Shown piece by piece: positions 26,680-34,546 of a DNA stretch of 64,000 nucleotides. Position 1 is the stretch's first letter; every line of letters starts with the position of its first letter. The translations under genes were made by a program, and so were the position numbers. This stretch comes from Lacinutrix sp. 5H-3-7-4. Its GTDB lineage: Bacteria; Bacteroidota; Bacteroidia; Flavobacteriales; Flavobacteriaceae. Under the pieces are notes generated by a model. That model was given only the letters and a program-made list of their open reading frames with translations. It was not told where the DNA came from and searched no databases. The stretch is from NCBI RefSeq assembly GCF_000211855.2, contig NC_015638.1, positions 2,577,001 to 2,641,000 on the forward strand. The letters are read 5' to 3'.

Positions 26680-26982
26680 ATGAAAGGAAATTATCATCAA
26701 TATTACATGTATATTCTTTCAAACAAGAAAAATGGAACATTATATATAGGTGTTACAAACGATTTAGAAAGAAGAATTTTTGAACATAAAAAGAAATTAG
26801 TAGAAGGATTCACTAAAAAGTATGGATTAAATAAATTAATCTATTTTGAACAATTTCAATATGTTAATGATGCAATAAAAAGAGAAAAACAATTGAAGAA
26901 TTGGAATAGAAGTTGGAAAATTAAATTAATAGAAAAAGAAAATAAAGATTGGACTGATTTATCGTCTAATTGGAATTTTTAA
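26680..26982 (+). CDS. GIY-YIG nuclease family protein, palindrome-flanked
   Basis: 100-residue single-domain nuclease. The motif is seen as YYMYILSNKKNGTLYIGVTN (GIY-YIG pattern with Y-x10-YIG), followed by the catalytic Arg in LERRIFEHK and a late Lys/Glu region (IKREKQLKNWNR). UvrC/YhbQ-like single-domain members of this kind are very numerous in Bacteroidota genomes. The gene is bracketed by REP-like palindromes at 26644-26670 and 26987-27013, with a third at 26526-26553, and interrupts a cotranscribed run, so it is likely a small mobile or formerly mobile element. Confidence 0.9.
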   Translation: MKGNYHQYYMYILSNKKNGTLYIGVTNDLERRIFEHKKKLVEGFTKKYGLNKLIYFEQFQYVNDAIKREKQLKNWNRSWKIKLIEKENKDWTDLSSNWNF

Positions 26983-26986
26983 AATA

Positions 26987-27013
26987 GACGCTGCGTCGTA
27001 GCGTAGAATGACA
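26987..27013 (+). repeat. REP-like palindrome C
   Basis: Third, more diverged copy (gacgctgcgtcgtagcgtag then aatgaca), direct orientation relative to A, immediately after the GIY-YIG stop. Confidence 0.7.
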
Positions 27014-27041
27014 AACCTTAAAATCATAAAAAACTACTCAA

Positions 27042-27566
27042 ATGACAATAGAAATAATAGTATTCATCGCATCAATCCTTTTTGGAATACTGCTGTATTG
27101 GAGAGAATCTAAAAGCAATAAAATTTATAAATTTTTCAATAAACTCTTTTATTCTAAAGACCTACAAATGAAGGATGATAGTAAAAAAGGCTTTTTATAT
27201 CAGCAGTCCTTTTTAATGCGATTGGTTTATATTGGTGTTTTGTTTTTAATTGGTGTATTAGTTTTAAGATTAATAATTCCAATAGATATGTACACCATCC
27301 AACTATTTATTGCCAGTATTTCTGGAACATTAATAGGTACGTATTTAGCTAATTTTGTCTTCAAATCTTCAGAAGTTATGGATGAACAAGGAGATTCACT
27401 TTTCGATGCAGTAAAAGACACTGTAGATAAAGGTAAAGACTTTATAAAAGATCTAGAAACTAAAGACACAAAAGCAGTGCAAGAAGCAAAAAAAGAAATT
27501 AAAGAAGAGCCAGAACCACCTAAAAAAAGTGCAAGACAACGATTAAAAGATAAAGGACATTTGTAA
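27042..27566 (+). CDS. Membrane protein of the AAA+ cluster (174 residues)
   Basis: Three predicted spans (about 3-19, 58-80, 84-108) and a charged cytosolic tail with a coiled-coil/helix (SLFDAVKDTVDKGKDFIKDL), Glu/Pro-rich stretch and basic end (SARQRLKDKGHL). No family recognised. It follows the inserted GIY-YIG element by 28 bases and precedes the second membrane protein gene, so it belongs with the AAA+ cluster and may anchor the complex to the membrane. Confidence 0.72.
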   Translation: MTIEIIVFIASILFGILLYWRESKSNKIYKFFNKLFYSKDLQMKDDSKKGFLYQQSFLMRLVYIGVLFLIGVLVLRLIIPIDMYTIQLFIASISGTLIGTYLANFVFKSSEVMDEQGDSLFDAVKDTVDKGKDFIKDLETKDTKAVQEAKKEIKEEPEPPKKSARQRLKDKGHL

Positions 27567-27615
27567 TTCTGTACTTGATTCTTAACCTATAGAAATTAAA
27601 TAACAATTAAACAGA

Positions 27616-27633
27616 TTCCTGCTTACGCAGGAA
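27616..27633 (+). repeat. Palindrome TTCCTGC-TTAC-GCAGGAA
   Basis: Perfect 7-base arms with a 4-base loop, six bases before the ATG at 27640. I recall similar dispersed palindromes in Flavobacteriaceae; it could also affect translation of the next gene. Confidence 0.5.
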
Positions 27634-27639
27634 AATATT

Positions 27640-29385
27640 ATGATAAAAAATTACTGGAATAAAGGCGGAAAACAAAAACGCATTGTTGTAATACTAAGTA
27701 TAATAATTATCGCATTATTATTTTTTATGCGTGACGATTATCAACCAGCATTACTGTTTATTAGAAAATTTATTTTCATAATAATACTTTGTGCAATTGT
27801 ATTATTTTTTGGATTACGTCTCTTTAGAAAACAAGCCGAAACAGGAAAACGTATTTTAATACTTGCAATTTTAGCCGTGTTTTTTGGAGCATTATATTTT
27901 GTTGGTTGGAGTATGCAGTTATACGATTATATGAAAACCTATAACGTGTTTAACGATTTAAATAAAGTTGAAATACATGATTTACCATTAACACAAAACG
28001 AACGCATACAACCATTAAAAAACATCCATTCTATGGGTAACGAAAGTGTTGGTGAAACTAAAGATGTTTCGTTGCCACATTTAGTTAGAGTAGATGGACA
28101 AAATAAATGGACCATGGCCATACAGCCAACCGAGAAGTATTACTGGCAAGGTATGCGTGATAATACCGAAGAGGTTTTTGCTGTTTCAAGTACAACACCT
28201 TTTCCTCGTTTTTCTAACGAGAACAGAATACCTGTAACATTTTCTATTGGTGAATCGTTAAAATTTAGTAGAAACACTTACAATGCAGTTGTACAGCGTT
28301 TTAATCCTTGGATGCTTGTAAATTATGAGCCAAGCGATACGTATTACATGAAAAACGATACCGGTCAATGGGTTGAAGTTGTAAGTTTAATAAAATGGAA
28401 AGGCTTCTTTTTTCCGTATCCAAGTTTTGGTGGTGTTATGGTTATAGAAAATGGTGAGCATGATGCAAGCGATTATTTAGAGCGTATAACAATTGGTAAA
28501 GGAGAATATATTGCTCCAGAGGAAATGAAAAACTATCCATACCTAACAAAACAAAATACTTTAGCAGAAAAAGTATCAAGACTTCAAGCAGAATCGCTTA
28601 AATTTTTAGGTGGTTTTAGCGATCCATTACCGTGGAATATGGAAACAGCAGTAAAAATTCCAGATTTAGCAGACGACCAAAACCAACAACCATTTGTAAC
28701 CGATTTTAATTTTGAAGATACCAAAATAGAGGCTTACAGCGGTTTATACCATTGGTTTGGATTAGAGCCAGTAGGCGATGAGCGTACTAGTTTAACATAC
28801 AGTGTTTTTATTCCTGCCGATGGTACAGATAAACTGTTTTATTATGATCACGCAGCAAAAAAACAAGGTTATGCAGGAGTGTCTGCAATGCCTTTAAAAG
28901 TAATTGAATCTCGTAAAGAGTTTGATTGGTCTGTAAATAAACCAGTAGAATTTAGACCATATATTAAGAATATTGCAGGAAGAAAACGATTGTTTTTTTT
29001 AGGAACAATAGCAGCAATTCGTGAAGGATCAGATAATTTTGATGGTTCTGCCACACCAGATTTGGCTTTAATAGATAGCGAATATCGTGATGTTGTTTGG
29101 ATAGATGTTAAACACCCAAGCGGTTGGGAAAAAGAAGTCTATAATCAATTAAACGAAGCTTGGCGATCAAGCGAAGGTATTGAAGAGTATTTTATTGAAG
29201 ACACCAAAATTATTGATGTGGTTGGAGATGAATTAGAATCAATTACTATAGAAAATGTAAATGAAAACAATACAGAAGAAACTGTTGAGTCCTTACAACA
29301 TAAAGTAGATTCTATTAAAAAACTTAAAAAAGAGGAAGAAATAAAGCGTTTAAAAAAAGAATTAGACTCTTTAAAAGGTATTTAA
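27640..29385 (+). CDS. Large membrane protein of the AAA+ cluster (581 residues)
   Basis: Three N-terminal spans (about 14-29, 39-61, 70-91), then a large soluble domain of about 420 residues rich in aromatic and beta-like segments (for example FPYPSFGGVMVIENGEHDA), and a Lys/Glu coiled-coil tail (KLKKEEEIKRLKKELDSLKG). No catalytic motif recognised. The soluble part is therefore on the side of the membrane that follows three spans; which side cannot be settled by eye. It is the largest membrane component of this region and probably cotranscribed with the genes around it. Confidence 0.75.
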   Translation: MIKNYWNKGGKQKRIVVILSIIIIALLFFMRDDYQPALLFIRKFIFIIILCAIVLFFGLRLFRKQAETGKRILILAILAVFFGALYFVGWSMQLYDYMKTYNVFNDLNKVEIHDLPLTQNERIQPLKNIHSMGNESVGETKDVSLPHLVRVDGQNKWTMAIQPTEKYYWQGMRDNTEEVFAVSSTTPFPRFSNENRIPVTFSIGESLKFSRNTYNAVVQRFNPWMLVNYEPSDTYYMKNDTGQWVEVVSLIKWKGFFFPYPSFGGVMVIENGEHDASDYLERITIGKGEYIAPEEMKNYPYLTKQNTLAEKVSRLQAESLKFLGGFSDPLPWNMETAVKIPDLADDQNQQPFVTDFNFEDTKIEAYSGLYHWFGLEPVGDERTSLTYSVFIPADGTDKLFYYDHAAKKQGYAGVSAMPLKVIESRKEFDWSVNKPVEFRPYIKNIAGRKRLFFLGTIAAIREGSDNFDGSATPDLALIDSEYRDVVWIDVKHPSGWEKEVYNQLNEAWRSSEGIEEYFIEDTKIIDVVGDELESITIENVNENNTEETVESLQHKVDSIKKLKKEEEIKRLKKELDSLKGI

Positions 29386-29388
29386 ATT

Positions 29389-29562
29389 ATGAAAAAAGCT
29401 TTACCATTTATAGTAATTTTAGCAAGCATAGGATTGATATTTGTAAATATTTTAGACTCTGAAGCCTTCGATAAACAATTCTGGCTTCGCACCGGTTCTA
29501 GTATTTTACTAATTGTAGCTATGATATTTACAATACGTTCTCAAAATGCATCAGAGGATTAA
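29389..29562 (+). CDS. 57-residue two-span membrane protein at the cluster end
   Basis: ATG at 29389, stop TAA at 29560-29562, three bases after the stop of the 581-residue gene. Two hydrophobic helices (about 4-21 and 35-48) separated by a polar loop (DSEAFDKQFWLRTG), short acidic end (SQNASED). Tight spacing and clean hydrophobic pattern favour a real gene; unrecognised. Confidence 0.6.
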   Translation: MKKALPFIVILASIGLIFVNILDSEAFDKQFWLRTGSSILLIVAMIFTIRSQNASED

Positions 29563-29563
29563 T

Positions 29564-30031
29564 TTATAAATCAAAAAATTCCATCTTTATATTACAACGT
29601 TCGTACGGGCAATCTTTTTCTACATCAATGTCTTTAAATCCAAATTTTCTATATAAATAGATGGCATTTTCAAGCTTTGTATTAGAATAGAGAAGTAGTC
29701 TATTAAAATTATTTTTTTTAGCAAAACCAATACCATATTGTAATAATTTTTGTCCAATTTTAAAACCTCTATGTTTAGGAGAAACAGCCATTTTTGTTAG
29801 CTCATATGCATTATCTTCTTTTAAAGGCATTAATGCAAATGTACCCACAATTGTTTCTTCTATTTTGGCAAAAAAAATAAAACCACCTTTGTTAATTATA
29901 TACAGGTCTGGATTTGTGAGTACCTCTCTATCAAAAGGTTCTACGTAAAAATAAGTTTCTAACCATTCTATATTTAAGTTGTAGAAGTCTTTTGAGTATT
30001 TTTTGTTAAAAGGAATAATATTAACTTTCAT
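29564..30031 (-). CDS. GNAT family N-acetyltransferase
   Basis: 155 residues with the GNAT acetyl-CoA motif A region (LTKMAVSPKHRGFKIGQKLL, R/Q-x-x-G-x-G/A loop seen as HRGFKIGQ) and motif B (YRKFGFKDIDV). Substrate not evident. Its start overlaps the end of hutG by 11 bases, so it is cotranscribed with hutG. Converges with the 57-residue gene with one base between stops. Confidence 0.87.
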   Translation of the reverse strand: MKVNIIPFNKKYSKDFYNLNIEWLETYFYVEPFDREVLTNPDLYIINKGGFIFFAKIEETIVGTFALMPLKEDNAYELTKMAVSPKHRGFKIGQKLLQYGIGFAKKNNFNRLLLYSNTKLENAIYLYRKFGFKDIDVEKDCPYERCNIKMEFFDL

Positions 30032-31043
30032 TAGCTCTAATAAAATCGGTTATTAAATAAGTAATTAATTTACCAACTTGTGTTGCAGTTTTGGGTGTTG
30101 GTGCAGCTTCACAAACGTGTAAGTATTTAGCATTTTTATTTGAAGCAAAATAGCTAACAAACTGTCTTGTTTTACTAACAGAGAAACCGGAAGGTGTTTT
30201 TGCGCTACTAGGTATATTAATTATAGCATCGCAATCTATTTCAATTCCAAAGTTGGTTTTTGAAATAAACTTCAAAGCTTTTTTCATTTGCGGTTTGTAT
30301 TTTAGTATTTTTTCAACTTCTAATTCTTCAAAGGTATTGTATCTAATTCTTTTTTTAGCATTTAACGCTGTATCAAAAATAGCTTGAGAAGTATAGTTTT
30401 TATGTAAGCCAAAAATAAAATATCTATTTAAAAAGCCTTCCGCGAAAGCGTAACTAAAACCATTTCCGCTATGTCTGCCTTCTAATGCTCTAAAATCTGT
30501 ATGCGCATCAAAATTAACAACATTTATTTTTTTATTTAATGCTAATGATGTGCCTTTAATATTTCCATATGCGTTATTATGACCGCCACCAATTATTATA
30601 GGTGTTTTTCCTGCTTTTACAATATTAAATATAATATTGGTTACTTCTTTGTCTATATTTTCTACTATTTGCCTTGATTTTTTTAAGTCTTTATTTGAGT
30701 CTTGACTTAATTTAGAGCATGTTTTTAGCTCTTCACTAAAATCTAAATAACCCAGTATTAATACATTGTTGCCGTTGTTTTCTTGGTTATGTTGCGTATT
30801 TAACAAAATTTTAATTGTGGACTCCCATGCTTTGTTAGTGCCTGTGTTTCCTAGGTTTGCAAACACACCAACATCTTCTGGTAAACCAATAAGTACATAT
30901 TTAACGTCTAAATTTTTTAACTTGCCGTATATATCATCGAATGCAGTTAACAATTTGATGCGTTCACCAAATTTAATTTCGCCTTCGCGTTTTTTTATTA
31001 TGTTGTTTAATTGGTTTGAATTAAATAAAACAAGTTTACTCAT
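30021..31043 (-). CDS. hutG: Formimidoylglutamase HutG (arginase family)
   Basis: 340 residues from the ATG at 31043 (MSKLVLFNSNQLNN); a longer frame back to 31130 would add an improbable hydrophobic leader and run into the divergent promoter. Ureohydrolase metal sites are seen in IIIGGGHNNAYG, VVNFDAHTDFRALEG and GIEIDCDAI. It hydrolyses N-formimidoyl-L-glutamate in histidine breakdown; hutI lies about 1 kb away, supporting HutG over agmatinase or arginase. The codons YAFAEG contain the word TTCCGCGAAAGCG on the plus strand (30438-30450). Confidence 0.87.
   Translation of the reverse strand: MSKLVLFNSNQLNNIIKKREGEIKFGERIKLLTAFDDIYGKLKNLDVKYVLIGLPEDVGVFANLGNTGTNKAWESTIKILLNTQHNQENNGNNVLILGYLDFSEELKTCSKLSQDSNKDLKKSRQIVENIDKEVTNIIFNIVKAGKTPIIIGGGHNNAYGNIKGTSLALNKKINVVNFDAHTDFRALEGRHSGNGFSYAFAEGFLNRYFIFGLHKNYTSQAIFDTALNAKKRIRYNTFEELEVEKILKYKPQMKKALKFISKTNFGIEIDCDAIINIPSSAKTPSGFSVSKTRQFVSYFASNKNAKYLHVCEAAPTPKTATQVGKLITYLITDFIRANES
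30438..30450 (+). repeat. Word TTCCGCGAAAGCG (copy 2 of 3) in hutG
   Basis: Lies within the minus-strand hutG gene, where it encodes AFAE. Same word at 5904-5916 and, inverted, at 25248-25260. Confidence 0.6.
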
Positions 31044-31137
31044 ATAATAAATGTTTAGAGAAATTAAAATTACGTTTAAAAAAGAAATATATTTAATAAT
31101 TAAAAGAAAAAAGGTAAATCCTTTAAACATTTAAATT

Positions 31138-32022
31138 ATGGCAAATTCAGGAAACACAGGATTAAAAGTTGCTTTAGGTATTGCAATAGCATTATTTATT
31201 GGCGTTGGAGTATTTTCTTCTTCACTTTATAAAGAGAAGCAAGAAAACGAAAAAGTATTAGTTCAAGAAAAAAACAAAGTTTTAGATGAGCTAAACCAAA
31301 TGGCAAATCGTTACGATGTTGCTATGAGTGAAAATACGGTTGCAAACCAAAATTTAATTGAGGCTAAAGAGCGTATTGAAGGTTTAATTGACTCTTTAAA
31401 AGTATCTGAAACTAATTTAAAAAGTCTTTGGAAGTATAAAAATAAATACCTTGCCTTACAAGATGAGATGACAGCAATTTTATCTGAAAATGATAAATTA
31501 AAAGTTGAAAACCAATTATTAGCAACAGCGTCTGATAGTTTAAAAATACAATTAGAAGAGCGTACAACATTTACAGACTCTTTATTGGTACAGAATACAG
31601 CATTAGCAGATGTGGTTGAAAGTGCCGCTGTTTTAACAGCAAATAGTATGGAGGTTTATGGTGTAATAGAGCGTTCTTCTGGGAAACAAATTCCTACTGA
31701 AAGAGCAAGAAGAAGTGATAAAATTAGAGTTTGTTTTACTGTAGCTAAAAACAGATTAGTAGAAGCTGGTGATAAAGAATTATTTGTACAGGTTATAGAC
31801 CCTAAAAACAATATTTTAGGTTTAAATAATCAAGTAGCTTTTGGAGAAGAATCTTTAAACTATAGTTTAATTAGTAAATTTAATTACGAAAATAATAGTA
31901 TTGATATTTGCGAATATATTGCAAAAGCTGACGAAGATACAGATTTTGAAGCAGGTGTTTATAAAGTAAATGTATTTAATGGAAACGAATTAGTAGCCAA
32001 TTCTAAATTCGCTTTAAAGTAA
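31138..32022 (+). CDS. Membrane-anchored coiled-coil protein
   Basis: 294 residues: one N-terminal span (about 9-30), a long charged coiled coil (about 32-160), and a globular C-terminal domain (about 165-294) with beta-like strands (DKIRVCFTVAKN, KVNVFNGNELVANSKFALK). Some databases label relatives as chromosome-partitioning proteins, which the sequence does not support. It lies between hutG and hutI, transcribed away from hutG and ending at a terminator shared with hutI. Function unknown. Confidence 0.72.
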   Translation: MANSGNTGLKVALGIAIALFIGVGVFSSSLYKEKQENEKVLVQEKNKVLDELNQMANRYDVAMSENTVANQNLIEAKERIEGLIDSLKVSETNLKSLWKYKNKYLALQDEMTAILSENDKLKVENQLLATASDSLKIQLEERTTFTDSLLVQNTALADVVESAAVLTANSMEVYGVIERSSGKQIPTERARRSDKIRVCFTVAKNRLVEAGDKELFVQVIDPKNNILGLNNQVAFGEESLNYSLISKFNYENNSIDICEYIAKADEDTDFEAGVYKVNVFNGNELVANSKFALK

Positions 32023-32048
32023 ATTATAGTCGCATATATTTACTTAAT

Positions 32049-32084
32049 AAAAAACCTGAAACTTAAGCGTTTCAGGTTTTTTAG
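32049..32084. terminator. Bidirectional terminator between the 31138 gene and hutI
   Basis: aaaaacctgaaact / agcgtttcaggtttttt stem-loop flanked by A and T runs. Confidence 0.85.
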
Positions 32085-32112
32085 TTTTAAAATTAAATGG
32101 TTTTAAAATTTA

Positions 32113-33348
32113 TTAAATTAACTCTCCATTTATTAATACTTGATCTATATTATTTTCACCAAAAGAGTACGGTAAATAATTATAACTAGGTACTGGTTTA
32201 GTAATAATTAAGTTAGCTTTTTTCCCTTTTGTAATGCTTCCATAATTGTTGGCAATTCCCATAGCGTAAGCTCCATTTATTGTTGCAGCATTAATAGCTT
32301 CTTCTGGAGTAAGCTTCATTTTTATACATGCCGTACTAACCACAAAATTCATGTTTCCAGATGGAGTAGAACCAGGATTATAATCTGTAGCTAGTGCTAA
32401 TGGTAAGCCTGCATCAATTATTTTTCGTCCAGGAGTATACGGTATACTTAAAAAATAAGAACAAGAAGGTAAAGCTACAGGCATTGTATTACTGTTTCTT
32501 AAAGCATCGATATCTTCGTTATTTAGCTCTTCTAAATGGTCTACACTTAAAGCATTATGTTTTACAGCTAAAGCAACACCGCCAAAAGCATTAAATTGGT
32601 TAACATGAATTTTAGAACGTAGATGATACTGCTTAGCAGCATTAAGAATTTGTGCGGTGTCATCTAAAGAGAAATAGCCTTTTTCACAAAACACATCAAC
32701 ATAATCTGCAAGATTTTCTTTAGCTACTTTAGGTAGCATATCATTAATTATTAAATTTAAATAATCTTGTTTATTTTCTTTATAAATTTTAGGTACAGCA
32801 TGTGCGCCTAAAAATGTAGCTTTTATTTTAATAGGAGTGTCTTGCTTTATTCTTTTAATAACACGTAGCATTTTAATTTCGGCCTCTGTGGATAGGCCGT
32901 AACCAGATTTTATTTCTAAAGCACCAGTACCTAATTTTATTATTTTATTTACTCTATCTATGGATTGTTTATATAGTGCATCTTCTGAGGTGTTTTTAAG
33001 TGTTTCAGCACTATTTAAAATACCGCCACCACGTTTTGCAATGTCTTCGTAACTTAATCCATTAATTCTATCTACAAATTCTTGTTCACGATTCCCAGCA
33101 TAAACAATATGTGAATGAGAGTCGCACCAAGTTGGTAATACCATTTTATTTTGGGCGTTAATAGTTTTATCTGCATTAATACCCTTACAGTTTTCCATTG
33201 GTCCAAAATCTACAATTGTATCGTCAATAATAAAAACAAATGCATTTTTTATACTAGGAAGCGTTTTCATTTCTTCTCCAGATACTTTTTCTATATTGGT
33301 TTCTCTTACTTGTAAAAGTTCTTTAATATTTATTATTAATGTAGACAT
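32113..33348 (-). CDS. hutI: HutI, imidazolonepropionase
   Basis: Amidohydrolase-superfamily enzyme (411 residues) that opens imidazolonepropionate to N-formimidoylglutamate in histidine breakdown. Metal-binding residues are in CDSHSHIVYAGNRE, FLGAHAVP, KIHVNQFNAFGG and LATDYNPGSTPS, the last being typical of HutI. The start at 33348 is 3 bases after the stop of the small membrane protein gene, so the two share a promoter. HutG, the next step, is encoded nearby; hutH and hutU are not in the window. Confidence 0.93.
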   Translation of the reverse strand: MSTLIINIKELLQVRETNIEKVSGEEMKTLPSIKNAFVFIIDDTIVDFGPMENCKGINADKTINAQNKMVLPTWCDSHSHIVYAGNREQEFVDRINGLSYEDIAKRGGGILNSAETLKNTSEDALYKQSIDRVNKIIKLGTGALEIKSGYGLSTEAEIKMLRVIKRIKQDTPIKIKATFLGAHAVPKIYKENKQDYLNLIINDMLPKVAKENLADYVDVFCEKGYFSLDDTAQILNAAKQYHLRSKIHVNQFNAFGGVALAVKHNALSVDHLEELNNEDIDALRNSNTMPVALPSCSYFLSIPYTPGRKIIDAGLPLALATDYNPGSTPSGNMNFVVSTACIKMKLTPEEAINAATINGAYAMGIANNYGSITKGKKANLIITKPVPSYNYLPYSFGENNIDQVLINGELI

Positions 33349-33351
33349 AAA

Positions 33352-33636
33352 TTATAGCGTTTGTGTAAAATTTGTGTTGTAAATTTTTATTGCAGCATAA
33401 AACATTAAAAGTATTCCTGCCATACTAATTAACCAATTATATTTTTTAAAAAGTAAACGAGATGCAAAATAGATGAATAAGGTAAATAAACCGATAAAAG
33501 CAGGTATCCATTTTGTTAAAACAGCTTCAATTCCAGTTAGATTATAATTGACTGTAAATGTAATTGTTAAGGTAATTATTTCAGTAATTATTACTGCTAT
33601 AATATTGTTTTTTGGGTTGTTTAATATTCTATTCAT
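33352..33636 (-). CDS. Small three-span membrane protein before hutI
   Basis: 94 residues with about three hydrophobic helices (about 13-30, 44-60, 68-86) and short polar loops. No family recognised. It is 3 bases ahead of hutI on the same transcript; a role in histidine use is possible but unsupported. Its own start is almost leaderless, four bases after a TAnnTTTG box. Confidence 0.6.
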   Translation of the reverse strand: MNRILNNPKNNIIAVIITEIITLTITFTVNYNLTGIEAVLTKWIPAFIGLFTLFIYFASRLLFKKYNWLISMAGILLMFYAAIKIYNTNFTQTL

Positions 33637-33640
33637 GGGT

Positions 33641-33648
33641 CAAATATA
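33641..33648 (-). promoter_or_regulatory. Minus-strand TAnnTTTG box of the hutI unit
   Basis: Reads TATATTTG on the minus strand and lies four bases before the ATG at 33636, giving a leaderless or near-leaderless transcript. Confidence 0.55.
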
Positions 33649-33746
33649 GACAAAATGCATAAAGTTGAATGACTGTACAGCGTATGTTTTGTATCGTTTA
33701 ATGTTATGCTTACAACGAAAAATAAAGTTTTGTATATATAATATAA

Positions 33747-33763
33747 TTACTTTCAAAAAGTAA
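33747..33763 (+). promoter_or_regulatory. Palindrome TTACTTT-CAA-AAAGTAA before the Crp/Fnr gene
   Basis: Seven-base arms with a 3-base centre, 48 bases upstream of the regulator start at 33812. A candidate self-binding operator; not proven. Confidence 0.35.
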
Positions 33764-33811
33764 ATGTGTAATAGAATTATATTAATTTAATATTTTTCAT
33801 AAAAATAAAGT

Positions 33812-34411
33812 ATGAAACCATACTATAAAGAGAGTTTTGATTATATAAACTCTTTCTCCCCAATTTCGGAATCTGTATTTGAAAAAATGTATGATGCGAC
33901 TACATATAAAGTAGTAACAAAAGGTACCAAATTATTAAATTTAGGTAATATTTCTCAAAAAATATACCTTATAACTAATGGTGTTGTTAGATCTTACGTT
34001 GTGTTTGATGATGGTAAAGAGGTAACAAAATCTTTATTTGATTCGATAATGTTTTTTGCATCTTTCAATTCTTTGCTAAATAAAAAACCTTCAGATACAA
34101 TTTATGAGACAATAACAGATTGTCATATTTTTGAAATTGATTTTGGTTTCTTTAAAAGATTATGTTTAGAAAATGTTTCGGTTTTACAATTCTACAGTAA
34201 ATTTTTAGAATATTTAATTTTAGAAAAAGAGAAAACTTTTCTTGATATAACTACTAAAAATGCTAAAGAGCGTTACTTAAAATTAAGAGATCGTATTCCT
34301 AACATAGATAAAATTATGCCACAATATGAAATTGCTTCTTGTCTTGGTATAACTCCTGTGCAATTAAGTAGAATTAGGTCTAAATTAAATGCTGCAAATA
34401 ATGAGCTTTAA
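33812..34411 (+). CDS. Crp/Fnr family transcriptional regulator
   Basis: 199 residues: cyclic-nucleotide-binding-type beta-barrel (about 20-120, including ISQKIYLITNGVVRSYVVFD) and a C-terminal helix-turn-helix (about 160-195, IASCLGITPVQLSRIRSKL). No Fe-S cysteines of the Fnr type are seen. Bacteroidota have many such regulators with unknown signal. The gene is alone, with its promoter region facing the hutI unit. Confidence 0.87.
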   Translation: MKPYYKESFDYINSFSPISESVFEKMYDATTYKVVTKGTKLLNLGNISQKIYLITNGVVRSYVVFDDGKEVTKSLFDSIMFFASFNSLLNKKPSDTIYETITDCHIFEIDFGFFKRLCLENVSVLQFYSKFLEYLILEKEKTFLDITTKNAKERYLKLRDRIPNIDKIMPQYEIASCLGITPVQLSRIRSKLNAANNEL

Positions 34412-34496
34412 CCTATGTTAATGTAAATTACAATTAAAAGTTTTAAACTTGTGTAGTGAAAATTATTATCCCTTATAATAACTAACTAATAAAAAC

Positions 34497-34530
34497 CAAA
34501 AAAACCAATTGAATTTTCAATTGGTTTTTT
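34497..34530. terminator. Bidirectional terminator between the Crp/Fnr gene and fumC
   Basis: aaaaaaccaattgaa / ttcaattggtttttt stem with A and T runs on both sides. Confidence 0.85.
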
Positions 34531-34546
34531 GAATTTTAGGAATATT

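Noticed and set aside
31044-31130. Upstream start of hutG giving a hydrophobic leader
   Set aside because: HutG is cytoplasmic; the extension enters the divergent promoter region of the 31138 gene.
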